From Pseudoduganella aquatica (GTDB taxonomy: Bacteria; Pseudomonadota; Gammaproteobacteria; Burkholderiales; Burkholderiaceae_D): a DNA stretch of 64,000 nucleotides. The notes under the pieces were generated by a model. That model had not been told where the DNA came from and did no database searches. It saw only the letters and a program-made list of their open reading frames with translations. Of the stretch, positions 17,501 to 25,896 are shown piece after piece. The first letter of the stretch is position 1; each line of letters begins with the position of its first letter. The position numbers and the translations under genes were made by a program. Location: the NCBI RefSeq assembly GCF_009857595.1, contig NZ_WWCU01000019.1:1-64000 (forward strand), read 5' to 3'.

Positions 17501-18247
17501 TTGCCCGCGTATTACCGCGACCAGGTGATCGGTTCGGTGCAGCAGCGCCTGGCGCGCATGGGGGCGAACCAGTTCGTGCTGCTGGCGGCGCTGATGCGCC
17601 ACTACCAGCACCGCGTGTATCAGCCCAAGCTGGAAGTGGACGAGACGGGCGCGGAGCTGCCGTCGCCGTCGCTGCCGAATATCACGGCGAAGCGTCTGCA
17701 CGATGAATGGGTTAAGCGCGCGCAGGCCATGCAGGCTGGCTTGGCGCCGGGCGCGGCGCCGACGGTGGAGCGCGCGCTGGAGGCGCTGGCGGCATGGAGC
17801 GAGCCGGTGGCCGGATCGTCCACGGACGCGTACAGCTGGGAGGTGCAGCATGCGGTGGACAAGCGCGTGCTCAAGCCCGAAATGCTGGCCAGCGACGCGG
17901 CTGCGGCGCGCGTGTTTGGCGATGCTTCCGCAGCGACCGCCGTTGCGGCGGGCGGCGCAGCGGCTCCTGCTGCCGCTGTTGCCGCTGCTGTCGCCGCGCC
18001 GCCTGCGGCTGCGGGCGGCGTGCTGTACAAGGTGTTCGTCAACAAGACGCAGCAGGGACCATACGGGCTGCATGAACTGGCCCAGCGCATCACGGCGGGC
18101 GAGGTGGACGGCAACACCAAGGTCTGGAATATGCTATGGGTGCCGCGCGTGGACCAGTGGAAGCTGGCCAGCGAGATGCCGGACATCGCACCGCTGCTGA
18201 GCGCCGCGATCCCGGACCCGCATGACGATATCCCGGACCCGGAATAA
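14561..18247 (+). CDS. tubulin/FtsZ-superfamily protein (Tubulin_2 type) with C-terminal GYF_2 domain
   Basis: A 1228-residue protein behind CAGGAGAGCGATC. Residues 19-35 (LRPTLFIGAGGTGMEVM) match the first nucleotide-binding loop of the tubulin/FtsZ superfamily. Residues 203-214 (GSNAGGTGAGTA, followed by MDLGW) match the tubulin signature loop GGTGxG, so GTP binding is likely. The protein is three times longer than FtsZ; the middle (about 480-900) is charged and largely helical with coiled-coil tendency (HTAELLQRLKGRAREQLYAL). After an Ala-rich linker, residues 1155-1212 form a GYF_2 domain (YKVFVNKTQQGPYGLHELAQ, then TKVWNMLWVPRVDQWK), a peptide-binding module common in bacterial membrane-associated proteins. 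Large proteins of this type have been proposed to remodel membranes. It is central to a six-gene operon that supplies membrane and lipoprotein partners. Confidence 0.85.
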   Translation: MADFQNNGSGKKAELKVDLRPTLFIGAGGTGMEVMMRIRRRILSAVWNRRHPTRVEAIGQFPVARFLHVDLDSGAVIDEGKSQRTDPWYELVKLSDEERLVESIDLQQYHESDDSLARFPLIENWMPLRPKKLRSLGIDPSKGAGQIRAVARLYLYDKYPKLRGRIKGALNFLSSNAGNERKENYQRLGLQVDTSKFRIVVIGSNAGGTGAGTAMDLGWIAKAIARQEVADSQVDLVMFMPSGYAKANKERTEANAYATLMELETAMRDMNAQVRWADPDSLTGRGAPFDDVYFVDTANLANKATQDVKDVYQMVADSLFEDFASADFANRKRSVAVNQQQHKLGPFNPRVPEQRFGDMRLSYSKVYSAFGQAVLDTQQSLREDIRAYELAGLMVKAFFGLLGSDGTKARRAGDQERDIFMREQMAMAEHPFDEFPDFKKGTVDVTPFQEYALTDQLLMDKDERSLLERVESKVQLEIDRIMGDYELKQWREKVAELLPHLERDAIREAGATAETSEDRLKRHTAELLQRLKGRAREQLYALLDDRKQGGLEFVLSLLEQIKARISQRDLVHMERNGKRYRDIRDALRTRQVEESLNNLSQAAAKMFGSEAQSREVMAHLKRDIADYLRFHMLAVAAGQSVELLNSMSTWLGDTQSVDEQGQAVWSGIAGELQEGRRCVEAMLGVVDQRIAQLRADAQHEHATYMKLASDTVPEAVKLSGDISVWSEEVLLEFGGSARLFPQLGDEQLRSALLLKLFRRAQTQLSSEHLDDGEAPPDPLLERLMAMSPQERQLTFNEWIRSAMPWVNARFSAEFTPNADQFKCFIGVGDVNAWRKLEAEIKAAVPTGFFHGDLVSIVNTGVAGRAVCYIELSGIPMTVLRGLPTWRTSYQIENPKIPTHLHFDSTRFRHPIAPSMDELNRLADDYEWFLQAIALGVVKRKADLADREALFQPRGQYLFEVEQGSGEWLQIGNEFAIRSNGLPAYYRDQVIGSVQQRLARMGANQFVLLAALMRHYQHRVYQPKLEVDETGAELPSPSLPNITAKRLHDEWVKRAQAMQAGLAPGAAPTVERALEALAAWSEPVAGSSTDAYSWEVQHAVDKRVLKPEMLASDAAAARVFGDASAATAVAAGGAAAPAAAVAAAVAAPPAAAGGVLYKVFVNKTQQGPYGLHELAQRITAGEVDGNTKVWNMLWVPRVDQWKLASEMPDIAPLLSAAIPDPHDDIPDPE

Positions 18248-18260
18248 GGAAGGCTGAGTA

Positions 18261-19583
18261 GTGGACGTAGTGACGTACCGATGCATCAACAATGATTGTG
18301 GCCGGGTTTTTCCGCGCCAGGTGAAGTTCTGCCCGTTCTGCGGCACGCGGCAAGCCGCCGCATCAGCGGCCGCAGCGGCGGCGTCCGCGAGGCCGTCGCA
18401 GGCGGCGCAGCCTGCGGCCTCGGCGCCGCCGGCTGGCCGTCCGCAGCCGGTGGGCAAGCAGTCTGCGGCGCACGCGCAGCCTTCCGAACCGCCTTCGCAG
18501 CCTTCGCAGCCGCAGTTCAGGCAAACGGTGCCGCCCGCATCCAAGCCCGCGGCGGAGGAGCCTGTCGTCATGACGCCGGAGCAGATCGCTGCGGCCAAGG
18601 CGCGGCTGGACAAGCTGCGCGGTGCGCAGACCGCCGGCAGCGCGCCGCCCGGACGCGCCACCGGCGGCCAGCAAGGCAAGCCGCCGCTGCGCGAACCGAT
18701 AGGCTGGAGCACCTGGCTGCTGGTCGCCATGATCCTGGCCGTGATCTGGTATTTGGCCAAGCCGGCCAGCAAGGACGACATCCTCGACAAGCATGCCGAC
18801 AAGGTGCTCGCACTGATAGGCGAATGCAAGCTGGATGCAGCGCGCGCCGAAGTCACCGCCATGCGCGCGGACAAAGCCAGCGATTTGCAGATCAGAAAGG
18901 CCAACGACGCGATTCACAGCGCCGCGCTCAACTGCGAACGAAACCGCCAGCGCACCAAGGCCTGGACCGACTTGAAGCCTGCACTGGAAAGCGCTTTGCA
19001 AACCGGCGCCGTGGAACGCGCGGACGCCCGCCTGGCCGCCTTCACGAAGAAATGGGGCGCCGACGACGAAACCCGTGACTGGGACAAACGCATCGACTTG
19101 AAGAAGGCCGAGCGCCTGCTGGACGACGCCGACGGCTGCCTGAAAATATCCAACAGTGCCTGCCTGGAAGCCAAGCTGGTGGCCGCCGAGAAGCTGAATC
19201 GCAGCGAAGTGGCCGACCGTATCCACGCCTTGCGTGAAGCCCTGTCCAAGCTGCTGGAATCGACCGTGCTGGAACAGAAGGCGCCGCCCGCGCTGAGCAA
19301 CGAACCACCGCGTGCGGCGCCGGCGCCCCAGGTGCTGAGCACGGCGCCGCAAGTGCCGCAAGCAGCCCAGCAGGCGCGCAAGATCCTGGCCGACGCCGAG
19401 CGCGAACTCAGCCAGGGCAATTACAAAGGCGCGATGGACAAGGCGGAAATTTGTGCAACGATGATAGACGTGGGCAACCGCGAATGCGTGGGCCTGAAGC
19501 AGCGCGCCGAGCGCTTGAACCGCGACATGCTGCGCTGCGTGGCCAGCGGCGCGGACTGGATCAACGATAAATGCCACAACTAA
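18261..19583 (+). CDS. zinc-ribbon, single-pass membrane protein of the tubulin-like operon
   Basis: A 440-residue protein. GTG start at 18261, placed by AGGAAGG a few bases upstream and only 13 bp behind the tubulin-like stop. Cys8, Cys13, Cys24 and Cys27 (RCINNDCGRVF, KFCPFCGTRQ) form an N-terminal zinc ribbon. A long Ala/Pro/Gln linker leads to a transmembrane helix at 149-167 (WSTWLLVAMILAVIWYLAK). The C-terminal 270 residues are helical with regularly placed Cys residues (IGECKLDAARAEVTAM, DDADGCLKISNSACLEAKLV, KAEICATMIDVGNRECVG), resembling TPR-like periplasmic domains stabilised by disulfides. With the zinc ribbon inside and the helical domain outside, it could connect the GYF-bearing protein to the periplasm. 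Confidence 0.7.
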   Translation: MDVVTYRCINNDCGRVFPRQVKFCPFCGTRQAAASAAAAAASARPSQAAQPAASAPPAGRPQPVGKQSAAHAQPSEPPSQPSQPQFRQTVPPASKPAAEEPVVMTPEQIAAAKARLDKLRGAQTAGSAPPGRATGGQQGKPPLREPIGWSTWLLVAMILAVIWYLAKPASKDDILDKHADKVLALIGECKLDAARAEVTAMRADKASDLQIRKANDAIHSAALNCERNRQRTKAWTDLKPALESALQTGAVERADARLAAFTKKWGADDETRDWDKRIDLKKAERLLDDADGCLKISNSACLEAKLVAAEKLNRSEVADRIHALREALSKLLESTVLEQKAPPALSNEPPRAAPAPQVLSTAPQVPQAAQQARKILADAERELSQGNYKGAMDKAEICATMIDVGNRECVGLKQRAERLNRDMLRCVASGADWINDKCHN

Positions 19584-19596
19584 GCAAGGAGGCGTC

Positions 19597-20295
19597 ATGA
19601 AACGTACACTCGGCCTCACCCTGATCGCCGCACTGGTGGCTGGCTGCGCCGCGCCGGATGCAGGCCGTTCCGGCCAGCGCGGCGGCAGTAGCAGCACCGG
19701 CGGCACTGGCAGCGCCGCTGAAAACGCCGCAGCGGGTGCGGCCATCGGCGCCGTGGCCGGCTGCGCGCTGGCCGCCCTGGCGGGCAAGAAATGCGCGCAA
19801 GGCGCCGCGATAGGCGCGGCCATGGGCGCAGCCATCGGCTGGACCTCGTACTCGGAGAAAATCGCCAACGCGCAGACCGTCAACAACGAAGCGCGCCGCC
19901 AGGGCATTCCCGTCCCGGTCAATGAAATCCGCGTGAAGGATTACCAGGTCTATTCCACTTCCAGCGTGGCGCGCGCCGGCGGCGAGCCGGTACGGGTGGT
20001 TGGCGAAATCAAGCTGTACGGCGAATCGCAACGCGTGCCGGAAGTGGTGCAGAGCATGACGTTGTTGAAGGCCAACGGCGAGAAGGCGTCCGACAAGCCG
20101 CAGATCGCCCGCGTGGAACGCATCGACGGCGCGGGGCAGTACCGTGCGGTGGGCGTCTATAAAATCCCGCGCGGCATGGAGCAGGGGCAGTACACCGTGC
20201 AAAGCGTGCTGCTGCTCGACGGCCTGGAGGTGGCGCGCCGCACCACCGTGTTCCAGGTGGCGCAGACTGCCGCGCCGGCGATGGCCAAGCTATAG
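19597..20295 (+). CDS. glycine-zipper lipoprotein, last gene of the tubulin-like operon
   Basis: A 232-residue protein preceded by AAGGAGG. The signal peptide ends in a lipobox (LVAGC, Cys17). Residues about 45-85 are Gly/Ala-rich (AAAGAAIGAVAGCALAALAG, GAAIGAAMGAAIGW), a glycine-zipper pattern found in outer-membrane lipoproteins. The C-terminal part is a beta-rich domain (EPVRVVGEIKLYGESQRVPE, GQYTVQSVLLLDGLEVARR). It lies 13 bp behind the zinc-ribbon gene, so it shares its transcript. The stop overlaps the convergent photolyase stop by six bases at CTATAG. An outer-membrane end of the system is a reasonable inference. Confidence 0.75.
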   Translation: MKRTLGLTLIAALVAGCAAPDAGRSGQRGGSSSTGGTGSAAENAAAGAAIGAVAGCALAALAGKKCAQGAAIGAAMGAAIGWTSYSEKIANAQTVNNEARRQGIPVPVNEIRVKDYQVYSTSSVARAGGEPVRVVGEIKLYGESQRVPEVVQSMTLLKANGEKASDKPQIARVERIDGAGQYRAVGVYKIPRGMEQGQYTVQSVLLLDGLEVARRTTVFQVAQTAAPAMAKL

Positions 20296-21828
20296 CGTAT
20301 CAAGCCGCGCGCGCACCGCATCCGCCTGCGCGCGCAGCGCCTGCACGGCGGACGGCTCCATCTTCCGTAATTGCGGATACACCATGCCGATGCGCGGATT
20401 GCCCGCCAGCGTAGCCTCGTTACGGGAGAAAAAATCCCAGTACAGCGCGTTGAACGGGCAAGCATCCTCGCCGATGCGGGCCTTCCTGTCGTAGCGGCAG
20501 CCCTTGCAATAGTCGCTCATGCGGTCGATATACGCCGCGCTGGAAACGTAGGGCTTGGTGGCCAGCAGGCCGCCGTCGGCAAACTGGCTCATGCCCAGCG
20601 TGTTCGGCATTTCCACCCACTCGAAGGCGTCGATATACACGCCCAGATACCACTCATGCAGCTCTTGCGGATCAAGCCCCGCCAGCAGCGCGAAATTCCC
20701 TATCACCATCAGGCGGTGGATGTGGTGCGCGTGCGCATGCTGCAAGGAGTCGCCGATGGCGCTGGCCAGGCAGCGCATGCCGGTCTGGCCGTCCCAGAAC
20801 CAGCGCGGCAGCGGCAGGCTGTGGCCGAACACATTCTCTTGCCCGTAGCCGGGCATGCGGCTCCAGTACACGCCGCGTACATACTCGCGCCAGCCCAGCA
20901 CCTGCCGGATAAAGCCCTCGGCGGACGCCAGCGGCGCGCAGCCTTCGCGCCACGCCTGCTCCACCGCCCGCACCACCTCGCGCGGATTGAGCATCTTGGT
21001 GTTGAGCGCGAAGGACAGCAGGGAATGGAACAGGCGTGATGCGCGGCTGCTCATCGCGTCCTGGAATTCGCCGAAGTGCGGCAGCGCGTGTTCGATAAAG
21101 CCATCCAGCTGCTGCAAGGCTTCCTGCCGGTTCAGGGGCCACGCAAAATGCTCTGCATTTGGCTCGCCGAAGCTGCGCGCGCCGGACGCTACGATTTCCA
21201 GCCACAGCGCCGAGTGGTCGTGGCAGGGGCGGAAATCATCCGGCTGCGGCGGCGTGCCGGACCAGGACTTGCGGTTGTCGTGATCGTAGTTCCACTTGCC
21301 GCCTTGCGGCTTGCCGGCCGCGTCCATCAGCACGCCGTGCTTCACGCGCATGGCGCGGTAGAAGTGCTCCATCAGCCAGTGCTTGCGGCCTTCAAACAGC
21401 TGTTCGGCTTCGTCGTGGCGCGTATAGAAATGTTCGCTGTCCACCATGCGGCTGGGGATGGGCAGGTTGCGCGTGTAGCGCGCCAGCTGCTGCTCCAGGC
21501 GGTATTCATCCGGCATCTGGTACTCGAATTCGGCGGCGTCGAATTGCTCGATGGCGTCGTCCAGATTGGCCGGCAGCGACTGGCGGTTGCGCGCGTCGCC
21601 GATCTTCAGATAGTGTACCCGGTGCCCTTGCGCGCGCAGCTGGCGCGCAAGCTCGCGCATGCCGGCGAAAATGGCGATGATCTTCTGCGCGTGGTGCAGC
21701 ACATAGTCGGTTTCCTGGCGCACCTCCATCATGACGTAGACCACGTCGGCATGGTGGTGGCGGAACCAGCTGTGTTCTGGGTTGAGCTGGTCGCCGAGTA
21801 TCAGGCGTAGCGTCGTGTCGGTTTTCAT
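20290..21828 (-). CDS. FeS-type cryptochrome/photolyase (PhrB/FeS-BCP class)
   Basis: A 512-residue protein that repairs UV photoproducts, most likely (6-4) lesions, with FAD and an antenna pigment. It begins with the family motif LRLILGDQLNPEHSWF and has GKWNYDHDNRKSW. The four Cys ligands of the 4Fe-4S cluster typical of this class are at 353 (MRCLAS), 441 and 444 (DYCKGC), and 457 (DACPFN). The FAD-binding C-terminal half is intact (NTKMLNPREVV, HHIHRLMVIGNFALL, GVYIDAFEWVEMPN). Length matches the family. Convergent with, and overlapping by 6 bp, the lipoprotein gene. Confidence 0.93.
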   Translation of the reverse strand: MKTDTTLRLILGDQLNPEHSWFRHHHADVVYVMMEVRQETDYVLHHAQKIIAIFAGMRELARQLRAQGHRVHYLKIGDARNRQSLPANLDDAIEQFDAAEFEYQMPDEYRLEQQLARYTRNLPIPSRMVDSEHFYTRHDEAEQLFEGRKHWLMEHFYRAMRVKHGVLMDAAGKPQGGKWNYDHDNRKSWSGTPPQPDDFRPCHDHSALWLEIVASGARSFGEPNAEHFAWPLNRQEALQQLDGFIEHALPHFGEFQDAMSSRASRLFHSLLSFALNTKMLNPREVVRAVEQAWREGCAPLASAEGFIRQVLGWREYVRGVYWSRMPGYGQENVFGHSLPLPRWFWDGQTGMRCLASAIGDSLQHAHAHHIHRLMVIGNFALLAGLDPQELHEWYLGVYIDAFEWVEMPNTLGMSQFADGGLLATKPYVSSAAYIDRMSDYCKGCRYDRKARIGEDACPFNALYWDFFSRNEATLAGNPRIGMVYPQLRKMEPSAVQALRAQADAVRARLDTL

Positions 21829-21897
21829 GCGGCGACTGTATGCCTTGCCGCGCAGCGCGTCCAGCCACCGCCTGCGCTGCGGCGGTTCAACTTCGGG

Positions 21898-23292
21898 TCA
21901 ACGCGCTTGCCAGTAGGGCGCCAACTTTTGCACGGTCCAGGTGCGCCTGGCGAGCAGCAGCATGCCAGCAGTCAATAGCAGCAGGATTGCGCAGTACGCC
22001 GCGTTGCCATCGATGCGCGCGTGGCGGCCCGGATATTGCACCACTTCGCGCAGCAGCGGCAGGGAAAACAGCGCCGCAGCAATGCCAGCGCCTGCCACCG
22101 TCCAGTTGCCCATGCTTTTGAGTGCTACCGCGCAGGCCAGGCTGAACGCCAGTTCGGGCACGATCAGCGTGCGCAGCAGGAGTTCATTCAGCGCTTGGGC
22201 GGTGGTCAGCCGCCCAGCCAGGCAGAGCAGACCCAATACGCAGAGCCCGAGCAGCAAGGTCAGTACCAGGTAAACCGCTAACGACGAGAAAAATAGGTTC
22301 AGCGCGATGCTGCGTGTATGTATGCCGCCGGGCGCGAGCCTGTGGCGCCAGTGCAGGTCGCGCATGATAAGGTTGTCCGAACTCATCACGATCACGACCA
22401 CCATGGGCAGCAAGTGTTCGCTTTGCGGGAACGAAGTTCCCCAGGAAGAGCGCAGCCACAGCAGTGCTGTCAGCGGAACCAGCAGCAGGTAGCTCGCGCG
22501 CAGGGCGGGGGCGAGCGGCCTGAGCAGTTCGCCTGTCTGCGCCTGTTTTTTGGACAGAAAACCATAGCGCCGCCACTGGGCTTCCAGTTGTTTGCGCCAG
22601 CCGGAACGGGTCGGCCAAGCGGCGCCGGCCCGTGCCAAGTCCGGCGCTGCGCTGGCGGGTGGCTGCGCGCGCCATTGCCGGTGCAGCAGCAAGGCGGTCA
22701 CCGGCCAGGATAGCAGCATGGCCCATTGCACGGCAGTCGGCAGCAGGTCCAGCCAGGCCATCAGCGCAAGCTGCTCCGGCACGAACTGCCCCGCGAAGAT
22801 CATCGCCAGCACAGCCACTGCCGTATAAGCCGCCAGCACAGCCGCCAGTGGCCAGCCGCGCTGCGTGATGCCGGAACGGCGCAGGCTGCCCGCGGCGCTG
22901 AGGCAGCACATCAGCGACAGCACCGAGCCGCCCGTGATCCAGTGCATGCCGGATGCGGGCATGGCAAAGCATAGCGTCGGTCCGGCGGAGAATATTATCC
23001 AGGCCAGCGTGATGCTTTTAAGGTAGCCGGCGGCGCTGCCGCGCCAGGCTGCCGACGGCGCGCGCATGCCGTGCAAGCGCCTGCTCGATGTGCGCAGCCG
23101 TTCCATTTCCCATAGGCAGTGCAGTCCCATGCAGAGGCAACTCTGTGTGAACAGTGCAAGGCCTGCGCCCTGCGTGGCGCTGGGCTCCAGCAGCGCGAAG
23201 GGCAGTACCACCAAGAGCTGCAAGGCCATCATGAGCTGCATCACGCGCGGTACGGGCGCCCATGACGGCGCCGGCATCAACCCGATTTTCAT
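21898..23292 (-). CDS. ABC-type permease subunit, large membrane protein (second of two paralogues)
   Basis: A 464-residue polytopic membrane protein. It is a paralogue of the next gene: both contain a RDLHWR motif followed by an LxPGG turn and both end with a WTV(Q/E)KL motif. It overlaps that gene by four bases (ATGA). With the ATPase and GntR regulator it forms one operon resembling YtrA-type ABC loci of Gram-positives, which respond to cell-envelope stress; the substrate is unknown here. It lacks ATP-binding motifs and depends on the neighbouring ATPase. Confidence 0.75.
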   Translation of the reverse strand: MKIGLMPAPSWAPVPRVMQLMMALQLLVVLPFALLEPSATQGAGLALFTQSCLCMGLHCLWEMERLRTSSRRLHGMRAPSAAWRGSAAGYLKSITLAWIIFSAGPTLCFAMPASGMHWITGGSVLSLMCCLSAAGSLRRSGITQRGWPLAAVLAAYTAVAVLAMIFAGQFVPEQLALMAWLDLLPTAVQWAMLLSWPVTALLLHRQWRAQPPASAAPDLARAGAAWPTRSGWRKQLEAQWRRYGFLSKKQAQTGELLRPLAPALRASYLLLVPLTALLWLRSSWGTSFPQSEHLLPMVVVIVMSSDNLIMRDLHWRHRLAPGGIHTRSIALNLFFSSLAVYLVLTLLLGLCVLGLLCLAGRLTTAQALNELLLRTLIVPELAFSLACAVALKSMGNWTVAGAGIAAALFSLPLLREVVQYPGRHARIDGNAAYCAILLLLTAGMLLLARRTWTVQKLAPYWQAR

Positions 23293-24680
23293 AGGCCATC
23301 CTTACGTATTTGCCGAAACAGTTTTTCCACGGTCCAGACCCGGTCCGCCTGGCGCCACAGCAGCGCCGTGCCGGCCGCCAGCACCAGCAGGTAGAGCGGG
23401 CCTATGGTCCATTGGCAGGCGTGCGCAGTCCACGACGCCAGCACCAGATAGGCGATGCCCATGGCAATGGCTGAGGCGCCCGCAAAGCCGAGCAGGCGGC
23501 GCGACGCGAGGCCGCGCATGACCACGGCGGCGCTGGTGGTGAAGGCCAGTTCAAAGGGCAGGATGGCTGCTGCCGCAATGCGCTCCAGCGCTTCGCCCAG
23601 TGCGTTGCCGGTGGCGAGCTGGAACGCGAGGTAGGCCAGGGCGATGGCGGCTAGCGCGCACAGTTGCAGCGTCAGCGTGGAGCGGATGATGTGCGTGCCG
23701 ACGCTGTTGCGGCGCAGCCCGCCCGGCAGCAGCAGCGAGCGCCAGTGCAGATCGCGCACGGCGAGCCGGTTTGCCGTCACGGTACAGATGATGTACAGCG
23801 CCAGCGCGCGCAGCGGCGTGACTGCGCTGCCCCATTTCGAGGTCAGCATTTGCAACAGCACCAGGTAGAACAGCAGTTCGCCCTGGAAGACGTACGGCAG
23901 CTTGCTGAAGAAGGTGGGGCGCGCGGATGCGTTGGTCTCGTCGTGCCAGCGCACCATGCTGTAGCGCTTGAACAGCGTGGACAGCTTGCCGGGGCCGAGT
24001 GCGCCGGGCTTGCGTTCACGCGGACGGTAGGCCGGCATGGCGCCCAGGCTGCGGCGCCACAGCATCCAGGCCAGCGCGGGCCATGCCAGTGTGCACAGCA
24101 GCAGCACCGGCGCAGGCGTGGAGATGATGGCCTGCACCACGGCGCGCCAGCCGTGCAGCGTGGCCCAGCCGAAGCCTGCGATAAAGCCGACGGCGCCGAG
24201 CGCGCGGCTCCATTCCAGGCCGCGCCGGGCGAGGCCGATGCGGGACAGCGCGCCCAGCACGGCCAGGCACAGCGAAAGCGACAGCAGCGCGGGCGCCACC
24301 AGCCACGGCGCTTGCGAGGCGGGCGCCAGGTAGTGCATGGCCAGTCCCACGCACAGCGCGGCCCAGCAGCGCGTCAGCCAGACCAGCGTGCCGCGCGTCC
24401 ACGCCTGCCACAGCGCGTCCGGCGCGCGGCGCGCGGCCAGCACGCGCCAGGCGTCCTCCAATACTTCAAGCCGATAGTTCGCCGCCAGGCCGATGACGAC
24501 GCAGGCGGCGCCCGTCAGCATGGCGATGCCGAGGTCCGCGCCGCTGGACGGCGCGCCCGTCGTCAGCATCAGCAGCAGGATCCAGCCGATCGCCAGGAAG
24601 GCCAGCATGCCTCGGCCGGTGGCTACGGTCCACTCCGGGTACAGCAGCGCCGGCAATGCGAGAACGGCGGCGGTTTTCAT
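23289..24680 (-). CDS. ABC-type permease subunit, large membrane protein (first of two paralogues)
   Basis: A 463-residue polytopic protein with about ten hydrophobic segments, starting MKTAAVLALPALLYPEW. It shares the VRDLHWR motif, the following LPGG turn and a WTVEKLF C-terminus with its neighbour. Four-base overlaps (ATGA) on both sides show tight coupling with the ATPase upstream and its paralogue downstream. The two permeases probably form a heterodimer. Confidence 0.75.
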   Translation of the reverse strand: MKTAAVLALPALLYPEWTVATGRGMLAFLAIGWILLLMLTTGAPSSGADLGIAMLTGAACVVIGLAANYRLEVLEDAWRVLAARRAPDALWQAWTRGTLVWLTRCWAALCVGLAMHYLAPASQAPWLVAPALLSLSLCLAVLGALSRIGLARRGLEWSRALGAVGFIAGFGWATLHGWRAVVQAIISTPAPVLLLCTLAWPALAWMLWRRSLGAMPAYRPRERKPGALGPGKLSTLFKRYSMVRWHDETNASARPTFFSKLPYVFQGELLFYLVLLQMLTSKWGSAVTPLRALALYIICTVTANRLAVRDLHWRSLLLPGGLRRNSVGTHIIRSTLTLQLCALAAIALAYLAFQLATGNALGEALERIAAAAILPFELAFTTSAAVVMRGLASRRLLGFAGASAIAMGIAYLVLASWTAHACQWTIGPLYLLVLAAGTALLWRQADRVWTVEKLFRQIRKDGL

Positions 24681-25501
24681 GCGTTCAGCTCCATGAACAG
24701 TTCGTCGAGCGTGAGCGCGCGGCTGGCGCTGGCTAGTTCCGGCGCCAGCCGGGTGTCGATCAGCGCGCGTTCGCCGGCCTTGTTGCGCCAGACGATGGCG
24801 GCGCCTGGCGGCTCGCTGCCGGCCGGCGCGACGCGGTAGTGTTCCAGCATCGCGTCCCAGCTGTCGAGCACTTGCAGGCGGCCGCTGCGGATGAAGGCCA
24901 GGTGGGTGACCACGCGTTCCAGGTCGCTCAGGATGTGGCTGGAGATGATGACGGTGCGCTCGCGATCCTCGCCGCTGAAGATGGCGCGCATGAATTCGCG
25001 GCGGCTCAGCGGGTCCAGGCTGGCCACGGGTTCGTCGAACAGCAGCACGTCCGGATCATGCGCGAGGGCCAGCACCACGGACAGTTTCTGCTGGTCGCCG
25101 CCGGACAGGTCGCGCACCTTGTGCGCCAGCGGCAGGTCCAGCCGCGCCGCCAGCGCCAGGCAGCGCGCCTCGTCCCAGCGCGGGTAGGCGCGGCCGATGG
25201 CGCGCAGGTGTTCCTCCGCGCTCATCCAGCCGAACAGGTCCGGCGTCTGCGCCACATAGCCCAGGCGTTCGCGCACCGCGTCGCTCAAATCCAGCGAAGG
25301 GCAGCCCAGCAGCTCGCAGTGGCCCGCGTCCGGTGCGGCCAGGCCCGTCAGGCATTGCAGCAGCGAGGACTTGCCCGCGCCGTTGCGGCCCACCAGGCCG
25401 ACCACGGCGCCGGCGGGGATCTCGAAGGAAATGTCGTGCAGCACGTCGATATGCTTGCGGCGCAGCGTGAGGCCGCTCGCGCGGATGACGGAGTCAGTCA
25501 T
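24677..25501 (-). CDS. ABC transporter ATP-binding protein
   Basis: A 274-residue ATPase. Walker A is GLVGRNGAGKSS (about residues 36-47), signature DLSGGDQQKLSVVLAL, Walker B DVLLFDEPVASLDP, and an H-loop at VIISSHILSD. It drives the two permeases encoded downstream. A C-terminal extension of about 60 residues (WDAMLEHYRVAPAGSEPPG) is like those of YtrB/BcrA-type ATPases. It overlaps the GntR gene by 8 bases, so it is coupled to its regulator. Confidence 0.92.
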   Translation of the reverse strand: MTDSVIRASGLTLRRKHIDVLHDISFEIPAGAVVGLVGRNGAGKSSLLQCLTGLAAPDAGHCELLGCPSLDLSDAVRERLGYVAQTPDLFGWMSAEEHLRAIGRAYPRWDEARCLALAARLDLPLAHKVRDLSGGDQQKLSVVLALAHDPDVLLFDEPVASLDPLSRREFMRAIFSGEDRERTVIISSHILSDLERVVTHLAFIRSGRLQVLDSWDAMLEHYRVAPAGSEPPGAAIVWRNKAGERALIDTRLAPELASASRALTLDELFMELNA

Positions 25502-25889
25502 GGTTTTCCTTTTTGGAGGGAGCGTTCAGACAATGTTCAAACAAGGCGAGCGCCTCGGCGGGCGGCAGGCCGAGCTGGCGCGCCATCTGCGCCGCCGCTT
25601 CCAGTGCGGGCAGCAGCATGGCGGCCTTGTCCTGCGCGGTGGAGGCGGGCTGGGCGTCGGCGACCACCATGCCCAGGCCGCGCCGGCGCGCCAGCAGGCC
25701 TTCCGCCTCCAGCATGCTGTAGGCCTTGCTCACGGTCATGGGATTGATGGCGTGGTGCTGCGCCACCGCCCGCACCGACGGCAGCTCGTCGCCCGGCTTG
25801 AGCTGGCCGCTGGCCGCCATGCGGCGCAGCTGGTCCACGATCTGGCGGTAGATCGGGACGGGGGAGGTGGTGGCAATATCGAAGTTCAT
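25494..25889 (-). CDS. GntR-family regulator, YtrA subfamily
   Basis: A 131-residue protein with the short YtrA-type layout: a winged helix (PIYRQIVDQLRRMAASGQLK, LPSVRAVAQHHAINPMTVSK, LEAEGLLARRRGLGMVV) and a C-terminal helix pair instead of a large effector domain. These regulators usually repress their own ABC operon until a signal such as a cell-wall antibiotic appears. It is the first gene of the operon, and an inverted repeat lies just upstream of its start. Confidence 0.9.
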   Translation of the reverse strand: MNFDIATTSPVPIYRQIVDQLRRMAASGQLKPGDELPSVRAVAQHHAINPMTVSKAYSMLEAEGLLARRRGLGMVVADAQPASTAQDKAAMLLPALEAAAQMARQLGLPPAEALALFEHCLNAPSKKENHD

Positions 25890-25896
25890 GCGTATC

